Position numbers and translations under genes: made by a program
Origin: Pelagihabitans sp963710535
GTDB taxonomy: Bacteria > Bacteroidota > Bacteroidia > Flavobacteriales > Flavobacteriaceae
Reading direction: 5' to 3'
Assembly: GCA_963710535.1 (NCBI GenBank)
Contig: CAVQAW010000010.1
Span: 682,001-746,000, forward strand
Length of the DNA stretch: 64,000 bases
Part shown: piece after piece, positions 34,913 to 41,740 of the stretch
Layout: the number at the start of each line of letters is the position of its first letter
How positions within the stretch are numbered: position 1 is the first letter of the stretch
Notes under the pieces: generated by a model
What the model was told of the DNA's origin: nothing
Seen by the model: only the letters and a program-made list of their open reading frames with translations
Databases searched by the model: none

Positions 34913-34983
34913 CCATAGCATAAGTAGGTTAAGTTTATGGTAAGATTTGGGACGAAAAGGGCGGGGGCTTCCCCGCCCTTTTC
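34913..34983 (+). ncRNA. Candidate small RNA, copy 4 of 4 (most diverged)
   Basis: A 71-nt unit with two changes in the 40-nt core (C24 to T, G40 to A). The first change lengthens the possible 5' pairing from CCAT/ATGG to CCATA/TATGG. The terminator stem is rebuilt as AAAAGGGCGGGG, loop GCTT, CCCCGCCCTTTT: both arms differ from the other copies, yet pairing is perfect. This is compensatory change and supports selection on RNA structure. It begins 206 nt after copy 3. Confidence 0.75.
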
Positions 34984-35123
34984 TATGTTTGGGGGAAAGC
35001 CTGTATGTTCTTGTGGGGAAGACCCAAAATTAGCCCTTTGACCCTAACATTTTCAAAGGAAGGGTATTGGCGTGCCCCGTATTGCAGTTAAAGGGTCGCG
35101 GCTGTTTCACTAGGTTTGGCAAC

Positions 35124-35160
35124 AAAAAAACCACTCCAAGGGATTGGAATGGTTTTTTTT
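35124..35160 (-). terminator. Terminator of the superoxide dismutase gene
   Basis: AAAAAAACCACTCCAA (35124-35139) pairs with TTGGAATGGTTTTTTT (about 35144-35159) with one mismatch or wobble. T-runs on both strands allow bidirectional action; it faces the sod gene and closes the array region. Confidence 0.75.
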
Positions 35161-35181
35161 AAAAGTTGGGTACCGATCCTA

Positions 35182-35790
35182 TTATTTGTTCGCTTCATAC
35201 AGAGAAGCCACTTTGTCCCAATAAATCACATTATAAAAGGAAGAGATATAGTCTGGTCTCCTATTCTGATAATTCAGGTAATAGGCATGTTCCCAAACAT
35301 CCAATCCCAATATCGGAAATCCACCACAACCGGTGCCTGGCATTAAAGGATTGTCTTGATTTGGGGTGGAGCAAATTTCCAATTTTCCGCCCTTGTGCAC
35401 GCATAGCCATGCCCAACCAGATCCGAACCTGGTTCCGGCCGCAGCAGAGAATTTTTCCTTGAAGGCATCAAAAGATCCAAAGGCATCGTCAATGGCCTTT
35501 GCCAAAGCCCCGGCAGGTTTTCCGCCTCCTTTGGGCGACATGACTTCCCAGAAAAGGCTGTGGTTATAAAAGCCCCCTCCGTTATTGCGGACCGCACCAT
35601 TGGCCATGTCAAGGTTCTTTAAGATTTCCGTTATGGATTTTCCCTCCAAGGGGGTGCCCTTGATGGCGTTGTTCAAATTGTTGGTATATCCATTGTGATG
35701 CTTGGTATGGTGTATTTCCATGGTTCTCGCATCGATATTAGGTTCCAATGCATCATATGCATAGGGTAAATTGGGTAGTTCAAAAGCCAT
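35182..35790 (-). CDS. Superoxide dismutase, Fe/Mn family
   Basis: The 202-residue cytosolic enzyme converts superoxide to oxygen and hydrogen peroxide. All four metal ligands are visible: His27 in MEIHHTKHH, His77 in GFYNHSLFWEVM, and Asp164 and His168 in LDVWEHAYYLNYQ. The GGFYNHSLFW and GSGWAWL stretches are typical. Whether Fe or Mn is used cannot be settled from sequence alone. It lies alone between the sRNA array and the convergent terminator, with its own promoter at 35825-35832. Confidence 0.96.
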   Translation of the reverse strand: MAFELPNLPYAYDALEPNIDARTMEIHHTKHHNGYTNNLNNAIKGTPLEGKSITEILKNLDMANGAVRNNGGGFYNHSLFWEVMSPKGGGKPAGALAKAIDDAFGSFDAFKEKFSAAAGTRFGSGWAWLCVHKGGKLEICSTPNQDNPLMPGTGCGGFPILGLDVWEHAYYLNYQNRRPDYISSFYNVIYWDKVASLYEANK

Positions 35791-35824
35791 TTTCCAGTTT
35801 TTTAGGTTACAATTATGTGTTCTT

Positions 35825-35832
35825 CAAAATTA
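35825..35832 (-). promoter_or_regulatory. -7 element of the sod promoter
   Basis: On the minus strand TAATTTTG matches TAnnTTTG 34 nt before the start codon. A TTTTG upstream is only 13 nt away, too close for a standard -33 box. Confidence 0.45.
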
Positions 35833-35908
35833 CAATTTTAACAATCAAAATGCCCTAATAAATTGTTAAGAACTGTGCCTTATTGCTTAATTTGCGGCTA
35901 AAAATAAG

Positions 35909-38900
35909 GTGGCCGTCATTCCATTCCAAATCTATAATGCCTCTGCCGGGTCGGGAAAGACGCGCACACTCACCAAGGAATACCTGAAAATTACCCTCTC
36001 TACCCCCAAAGGGTTCGGAAAAATTCTAGCCCTCACCTTTACGAACAAAGCCGTAGGGGAAATGAAACACCGTATTTTGAAGAGTTTGTACGATTTTGGG
36101 CAGACCCTCAAAATGGAAGATGCCGATACAATGTTTCTTGAATTGATGGAAGAAATGCACTTCGATGTGGGGACCTTGCAAAGAAAATCGAAAGAGACCC
36201 TTAAGGACATCCTGCACAACTACGCCTTTTTCGATGTTTCGACCATTGACAAGTTCAACCATCGACTGATACGCACTTTCGCCAAAGATCTAAAATTGCC
36301 ACAGCATTTCGAAGTGGTGCTTGACAAAGACCTACTATTGCATGAAGCCGTTTCGCGGGTACTGCTCAAAGCGGGATCCGATGCACTATTGACCAAGGTT
36401 TTGATCGATTTTGCCCTTGAAAAAATCGAGGATGACAAGAGCTGGGACATTGCTTTTGACCTGATCAATATTGGAAACCTTTTGTTCCAGGAGAATCATG
36501 CCCAGCATCTGGACAAGTTTAACGACAAGGACATCGCAGAATTCTTGGAACTGAAAAATGACATCAAAAAAAATATGGCGTCGTTCGAAGCGCAAATCAA
36601 GGCCAACGCCTCCAAACTCCTGCAGCTGATCGATGACCATGGGTTGGCATACACCGACTTTACGCGAAGTGCGTTCCCAAAATTCATCGAAAAGCTTTCT
36701 TCCGGCGATTTCAAAGTGGATTTCGATACTTCCTGGCGGGTCGATTTCGGAAGCAACCCCCTTTACAACAAAAGTTGTCCCCAGCCGATCAAAACGACCA
36801 TCGATGCACTAATGTCACAATTCATTGCCTCTTTTGAAAATTTGAAGAAAGACGTATATGAGATCAGTTTTTTAAAGAATGCCTATGGTAACATTGTGCC
36901 ATTGACCGTGCTGAATACCTTACGGCAGGAGGTCAAAAAGATTCAGACCGAAAGGGACCAGCTCTCTATTTCAGAGTTCAATACCCTGATATCCAACGAA
37001 ATAAAAAATCAACCCGCTCCCTTTATTTATGAACGGCTTGGCGAAAAATACCGGCACTATTTTGTGGATGAATTTCAGGACACCTCTACCATGCAATGGG
37101 AAAACCTGGTGCCGCTCATTGGGCATGCGCTTGAAAGTATTGATGATGAGGGCAACAGTGGGTCCTTGTTCCTGGTCGGTGATGCCAAACAGGCCATCTA
37201 TCGATGGCGCGGCGGAAGGGCCGAGCAATTTCTTGACCTCATCGCCAACCATAAAAACCCATTCATTTTTCCCCCGAAGATCGAGCCCCTGCCAAAGAAT
37301 TACAGGAGCCATGAGGAGATTATTAGGTTCAACAACGCCTTTTTTCAGGCTACCAGTACCTTTCTCAACCACAGTGCCTATAGCCAATTGTTCCTGGAAG
37401 GAAACAAACAGGCCATCAATGCCAAAAAAGGTGGTTTGGTACGGTTGGCCTTCATCGAAAAGGATGGGGAATTGGAAAAATCGGCAGCTTACGACCAAGC
37501 GGTTCTGGAAACCATCGCCCGCACGCGGGCTCTGGGATATGGTTATGGTGACATCTGTATTTTGGTGCGCAAAAATGCCGATGGTTTGGTCTTGGCCAAT
37601 ACCCTAACCCAGCAATCGATACCCGTGATCTCTACGGAAAGTCTCTTGCTGAACAGCAGCGACAAAGTGAGGTTCCTGGTCGATCTCCTGCTATATGCCA
37701 ACCAGCCCGATGATCGGGCCGCCAGTTTTCGAATACTTGCCTATCTATCGGCCTCCAAGCCCCAGAAACACCGCTTCATCCATGACCATCTCGATCAATT
37801 GGATATGCTGTTTTCAAACGATTATGCATTTGACTTGTCGACGTTGTATCAGTGCTCGGTATATGACGGCCTCGAAATGGCCATCAAACAATTCGCCCTG
37901 GCCGAGGATACCGATGCCTATATCATTTATTTTATGGACGCCGTTCTGGGGGTTGAAAATAAAGAGGGCAGCAATATCCAGATTTTTTTGGATTTTTGGG
38001 AAAGGCAAAAAGACAATTTGGGAATCAGTGCGCCAGAGCGAACCGACGCGGTACAGATCATGACCGTACACAAGGCTAAAGGGCTTGAATTTCCAATTGT
38101 GATCTTTCCTTTTGCAAATGAGCACATCTATGCACGGAGGGATAAAAAAATATGGCTGCCCGTTCCGAAGGAAAATTATCTTGGTTTTGAAGAATTGCTG
38201 TTGAACGAAAAAAAAGAGGTTGTACAATACGGCACCATCGCGGCGGAGCGCTATCTGGAGGAGGAACAAAAAATGGAACTCGATGCCTTTAATTTGTTGT
38301 ACGTGGCTTTGACACGTGCAGAAAAGGCCTTATTCATCCTTACCGACAAACAGATAGACCAGAACGGACAACACAAAACAGATTATTACTCGGGCCTCTT
38401 CATTCATTATTTGATGCAGGCAGGATTGTGGGACGCTTCCAAGGAGGTCTATGAATTTGGGGCGCTGGGGATGGCGGAGCCCCAATCCCATCCCATACAG
38501 GAATCGATCCCGTTCACCTATACCAATAAAGCAATGCCCGCATTTAAAATCGTAACGGCTTCCGGGAATTTATGGGACACCGATAGGGGCAATGCGCTGT
38601 TCAAGGGAAACGTCATACATTATACCATGGGAATGATTCAGACCGAGGACGATATCGATCATGCCTTGAAAGAAGTGGTCAGATTGGGTGACCTCTCCAA
38701 CAATGAAATGGAACCGATACGCAATGCCATCAGTCAAATTGTTCGGCATCCTGAACTGCAACCTTATTATAAGGATGGGAACCACGTAAAAAATGAGCAG
38801 GATATCATTACGGCGAACGGAACCCTCTTACGGCCCGACCGTGTTGTGATCCAAGACCGAAGGGCGACCGTCATCGATTATAAAACCGGGCAAAGGAAGG

Positions 38901-39016
38901 AAGAACATGCCTCACAGATCAACCGTTACGGCAAAGCCTTGGAGGAAATGGGTTACCTTGTAGAAAACAAGATCATCGTCTATATCAATGATGAAATCAT
39001 TTTAGAAACCATATAA
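35909..39016 (+). CDS. AddA-like UvrD-family helicase with C-terminal PD-(D/E)XK nuclease
   Basis: A 1035-residue helicase-nuclease starting at GTG 35909 (VAVIPFQIYNASAGSGKT), with the Walker A in NASAGSGKTRTLTKEYL. Further SF1 motifs are present: FVDEFQDTSTMQW (motif II), LFLVGDAKQAIYRWRGG (III), KNYRSHEEII (IV), VMTVHKAKGLEFPIVIFPF (V) and LLYVALTRAEKALF (VI). The C-terminal nuclease shows RPDRVVIQDRRATVIDYKTGQ. With the AddB-like protein at 41.7 kb it should process double-strand breaks for RecA loading. kbl and ompA separate the two genes. Confidence 0.93.
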   Translation: MAVIPFQIYNASAGSGKTRTLTKEYLKITLSTPKGFGKILALTFTNKAVGEMKHRILKSLYDFGQTLKMEDADTMFLELMEEMHFDVGTLQRKSKETLKDILHNYAFFDVSTIDKFNHRLIRTFAKDLKLPQHFEVVLDKDLLLHEAVSRVLLKAGSDALLTKVLIDFALEKIEDDKSWDIAFDLINIGNLLFQENHAQHLDKFNDKDIAEFLELKNDIKKNMASFEAQIKANASKLLQLIDDHGLAYTDFTRSAFPKFIEKLSSGDFKVDFDTSWRVDFGSNPLYNKSCPQPIKTTIDALMSQFIASFENLKKDVYEISFLKNAYGNIVPLTVLNTLRQEVKKIQTERDQLSISEFNTLISNEIKNQPAPFIYERLGEKYRHYFVDEFQDTSTMQWENLVPLIGHALESIDDEGNSGSLFLVGDAKQAIYRWRGGRAEQFLDLIANHKNPFIFPPKIEPLPKNYRSHEEIIRFNNAFFQATSTFLNHSAYSQLFLEGNKQAINAKKGGLVRLAFIEKDGELEKSAAYDQAVLETIARTRALGYGYGDICILVRKNADGLVLANTLTQQSIPVISTESLLLNSSDKVRFLVDLLLYANQPDDRAASFRILAYLSASKPQKHRFIHDHLDQLDMLFSNDYAFDLSTLYQCSVYDGLEMAIKQFALAEDTDAYIIYFMDAVLGVENKEGSNIQIFLDFWERQKDNLGISAPERTDAVQIMTVHKAKGLEFPIVIFPFANEHIYARRDKKIWLPVPKENYLGFEELLLNEKKEVVQYGTIAAERYLEEEQKMELDAFNLLYVALTRAEKALFILTDKQIDQNGQHKTDYYSGLFIHYLMQAGLWDASKEVYEFGALGMAEPQSHPIQESIPFTYTNKAMPAFKIVTASGNLWDTDRGNALFKGNVIHYTMGMIQTEDDIDHALKEVVRLGDLSNNEMEPIRNAISQIVRHPELQPYYKDGNHVKNEQDIITANGTLLRPDRVVIQDRRATVIDYKTGQRKEEHASQINRYGKALEEMGYLVENKIIVYINDEIILETI

Positions 39017-39024
39017 CACAAATC

Positions 39025-40218
39025 ATGTACGGAAAGATTCAAACACATCTACAAAAAGAATTGGAACAAATAAAGGAAGAAGGCCTATATAAGTCCGAAC
39101 GTATCATTACAACGCCGCAAGAAGCGGTAATCCGGATTTCAACCGGGGAAGAGGTCATCAATTTCTGTGCAAACAACTATCTGGGCCTGTCGGCACACCC
39201 GGAAGTGGTACAGGCAGCAAAAGACACATTGGATTCCCATGGTTTCGGAATGTCGTCGGTGCGTTTTATTTGCGGCACCCAGGACATCCATAAAGAACTG
39301 GAAAAAAAGATTGCGGATTTCTACGGTACGGAGGATACCATATTATATGCTGCGGCCTTCGATGCCAATGGCGGGGTCTTCGAGCCCTTGTTGGGACCTG
39401 AAGACGCCATCATTTCCGATGCCCTCAACCATGCCTCCATCATCGACGGGGTTCGTTTGTGCAAGGCCAAACGCTATCGATACGCCAATAGCGATATGGC
39501 CGATCTCGAAATACAACTAAAACAGGCCGATGCCGACGGGGCCCGCTTTAAGATCATCGTGACCGACGGGGTCTTTTCCATGGATGGCTTGCTGGCACCG
39601 CTCGACAAGATCTGTAAACTCTCGGAACAATATGACGCCATGGTAATGGTCGATGAATGCCATGCTGCCGGGTTCATTGGAAAAACGGGCAGGGGCACCC
39701 TTGAGGAAAAAGGCAGTATGGGCCGTATCGACATCATCACCGGCACCCTGGGGAAGGCGCTTGGCGGGGCCATGGGCGGCTATACGACCGGAAAAAAGGA
39801 AATCATAGAAATTTTGCGCCAGCGATCCAGGCCTTATCTTTTCTCCAATTCCTTGGCGCCGACCATCGTAGGGGCCTCAATCAAGGTTTTTGATATGCTC
39901 GCAAACGATACTTCCCTAAGAGATCGGCTCGAATCCAATACCGCCTACTTCAAAAAAGGGATAAAAAAGGCCGGTTTCGATATCATCGACGGGGAATCGG
40001 CCATAGTACCGGTGATGCTATATGATGCGAAACTCTCCCAAGAGATGGCAAATCGTCTGTTGCGGAAGGGTATTTATGTCATCGGTTTCTTCTATCCGGT
40101 AGTGCCGAAAGGAAAGGCTAGGATACGGGTTCAATTGTCCGCTGCCCATACCATAGCGCATCTCGACAAGGCAATTTCAGCCTTTACGGAGGTGGGAAAG
40201 GAGCTAAATATCGTTTAA
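39025..40218 (+). CDS. kbl: Glycine C-acetyltransferase (2-amino-3-ketobutyrate CoA ligase)
   Basis: The 397-residue PLP enzyme of the alpha-oxoamine synthase family, which cleaves 2-amino-3-ketobutyrate with CoA to glycine and acetyl-CoA in threonine breakdown. Visible motifs are NNYLGLSAHPEV, FGMSSVRFICGTQDIHKELE, VTDGVFSMDGLLAPL, MVDECHAAGFIGKTGRG with the PLP-ring Asp, and ITGTLGKALGGAMGG with the Schiff-base Lys. It starts 8 nt after the AddA-like gene. KBL is preferred over BioF by the Gly-specific segments and the length. Confidence 0.93.
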   Translation: MYGKIQTHLQKELEQIKEEGLYKSERIITTPQEAVIRISTGEEVINFCANNYLGLSAHPEVVQAAKDTLDSHGFGMSSVRFICGTQDIHKELEKKIADFYGTEDTILYAAAFDANGGVFEPLLGPEDAIISDALNHASIIDGVRLCKAKRYRYANSDMADLEIQLKQADADGARFKIIVTDGVFSMDGLLAPLDKICKLSEQYDAMVMVDECHAAGFIGKTGRGTLEEKGSMGRIDIITGTLGKALGGAMGGYTTGKKEIIEILRQRSRPYLFSNSLAPTIVGASIKVFDMLANDTSLRDRLESNTAYFKKGIKKAGFDIIDGESAIVPVMLYDAKLSQEMANRLLRKGIYVIGFFYPVVPKGKARIRVQLSAAHTIAHLDKAISAFTEVGKELNIV

Positions 40219-40265
40219 ATGCAAGGTTTTCCACCTGAAATGCAGTAAAAAAAATAAACAATTGA

Positions 40266-40297
40266 TTTTGTTAATAATAATTAACAACTTACATTTG
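40266..40297 (+). promoter_or_regulatory. Promoter of the OmpA-family gene
   Basis: TTTTG at 40266-40270, a 19-nt spacer, and TACATTTG at 40290-40297 form a textbook Bacteroidota promoter. Transcription should begin near 40303, leaving a 5' UTR of about 30 nt. Confidence 0.85.
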
Positions 40298-40331
40298 CGG
40301 CTGATAAACACTTAAACTTAAAATTTTGAAC

Positions 40332-41672
40332 ATGAAACATCTTAGCAAATTATTAATTGCTGCCCTGCTCTTTGTAGGTTATAACAGCATACAAGCTCAA
40401 GACATGAATAACCCTTGGCAGGTTAGTTTTGGGGTAAATGCCATAGACACATATCCTACGAGTGATGGAAGTTCTTTCGGTAATGAATTCTTCAATGTAA
40501 ATGACCATTGGAACATCGTTCCTTCCATATCCTATATCGGGTTATCTAAATATATAGGTAGCGGTTTTTCATTTGGAGCAAGAGGTTCTTTGAATAAATT
40601 AAATAAAATAGGCGATACCAAGGTTGACGATCTTTCACATTATGCAATCGATGGTACCATTAAATATTCTTTAATTAAGGATGCCGCTATCGAACCATTT
40701 ATCGAAGTGGGCGGAGGTTATACTTGGATCGAAGGTATCGGTGCAGGAACTGCCAACGGTGGATTGGGTATCAACTTCTGGTTTACAGAAAACGTTGGTC
40801 TTACCCTTCAATCTAACTATAAGCACGCTTTTGAAGATTACGGCGTGAAGCACTTCCAACATTTGGCCGGTATAGCTGTCAAGTTTGGCGGAACCGATAC
40901 AGATGGTGACGGCATCTATGACAAAGACGATGCATGTCCAGAAGTTGCCGGTTTGGAGGCTTTCAACGGATGTCCTGATTCTGACGGTGATGGTATCGAA
41001 GACAGCAAAGATAGCTGCCCCAACGAAGCCGGATCTAAAGAAATGAACGGTTGTCCTGATGCCGATGGCGATGGTGTTGCCGATAAAGATGACGCTTGTC
41101 CTAGCGAAGCCGGTTTGGCCAGTCTAGCTGGTTGCCCAGATGCTGATGGCGATGGTGTTGCCGATAAAGATGACGCTTGTCCAAACGAAGCTGGCCCTGC
41201 TGCCAACAAAGGCTGTCCTTACGAAGACAAAGACGGTGACGGTGTATTGGATAAAGACGATCAGTGTCCAGATGTTGCCGGTACAGTGGCAAACAATGGC
41301 TGTCCTGAAGTTACCGAAGAAGTTCAGAAACAATTGAACGACTATGCAAGAACCATTTTGTTCGACACCGGTAAAGCCAGTTTGAAAACAGAATCAGTAT
41401 CGGTATTTGTTGATATTATCAGAATTTTGAATGAATATCCCAACTCTAACTTTACAGTTGAGGGTCATACCGATAGCGTAGGAAGTGCTAGTTTGAACCA
41501 ATCACTTTCCGAAAAACGTGCCAACTCTGTGAGAGATTTCTTGATCAAAGAAGGCGTTAGCGCTGCTAGGTTGACTGCTATTGGTTACGGTGAAGACCGA
41601 CCAATCGCTGACAATAAAACCTCTAAAGGTAGAACAGAGAACAGAAGGGTGGAAATCAACTTGAAAAAGTAA
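40332..41672 (+). CDS. OmpA family outer-membrane protein with thrombospondin type 3 repeats
   Basis: The start at ATG 40332 gives MKHLSKLLIAALLFVGYNSIQAQ, a signal peptide; a TTG two codons upstream is less likely. The 446-residue product has an N-terminal beta-barrel-like region (about 24-180), a stalk of five to six TSP3 calcium-binding repeats rich in DxDxDG and DACP motifs (about 185-325), and a C-terminal OmpA peptidoglycan-binding domain (FTVEGHTDSVGSASLNQSLSEKRANSVRDFL). It links outer membrane and cell wall. It has a strong consensus promoter, AT-rich codons at the start, and a strong terminator, so high expression is likely. Confidence 0.93.
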   Translation: MKHLSKLLIAALLFVGYNSIQAQDMNNPWQVSFGVNAIDTYPTSDGSSFGNEFFNVNDHWNIVPSISYIGLSKYIGSGFSFGARGSLNKLNKIGDTKVDDLSHYAIDGTIKYSLIKDAAIEPFIEVGGGYTWIEGIGAGTANGGLGINFWFTENVGLTLQSNYKHAFEDYGVKHFQHLAGIAVKFGGTDTDGDGIYDKDDACPEVAGLEAFNGCPDSDGDGIEDSKDSCPNEAGSKEMNGCPDADGDGVADKDDACPSEAGLASLAGCPDADGDGVADKDDACPNEAGPAANKGCPYEDKDGDGVLDKDDQCPDVAGTVANNGCPEVTEEVQKQLNDYARTILFDTGKASLKTESVSVFVDIIRILNEYPNSNFTVEGHTDSVGSASLNQSLSEKRANSVRDFLIKEGVSAARLTAIGYGEDRPIADNKTSKGRTENRRVEINLKK

Positions 41673-41696
41673 TTTTCTGATCCACTCCAAATAATT

Positions 41697-41728
41697 AAAA
41701 AGCCCTGGCGATTGCGTCAGGGCTTTTT
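41697..41728 (+). terminator. Terminator after the OmpA-family gene
   Basis: AAAAAGCCCTG (41697-41707) pairs with CAGGGCTTTTT (41718-41728) around a ten-base loop. The T-tract runs directly into the -7-like box of the next gene. Confidence 0.85.
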
Positions 41729-41729
41729 T

Positions 41730-41737
41730 TATTTTTG
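41730..41737 (+). promoter_or_regulatory. -7-like box directly before the AddB-like gene
   Basis: TATTTTTG fits TAnnTTTG, overlaps the terminator T-tract and ends three nt before the ATG at 41741, the same geometry as at dinB. A nearly leaderless transcript would follow if it is used. Confidence 0.3.
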
Positions 41738-41740
41738 CCC

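Noticed and set aside
34082..34983. Micro-ORFs starting MVRFG(A/E/T)K in each sRNA copy, after an AGTAGG that could act as ribosome site
   Set aside because: The frame has no stop before the terminator and diverges in frame and sequence at the hairpin, so an RNA ending there would carry no stop codon. Conservation is at the nucleotide level, also outside the frame.
34058..34983. CRISPR-like array
   Set aside because: Repeats are about 70 nt with 135-282-nt spacers, contain terminators, and no cas genes are near.
40916..41333. Overlapping minus-strand and alternate frames in the ompA stalk
   Set aside because: They are by-products of the repeated DxDxDG-coding sequence.
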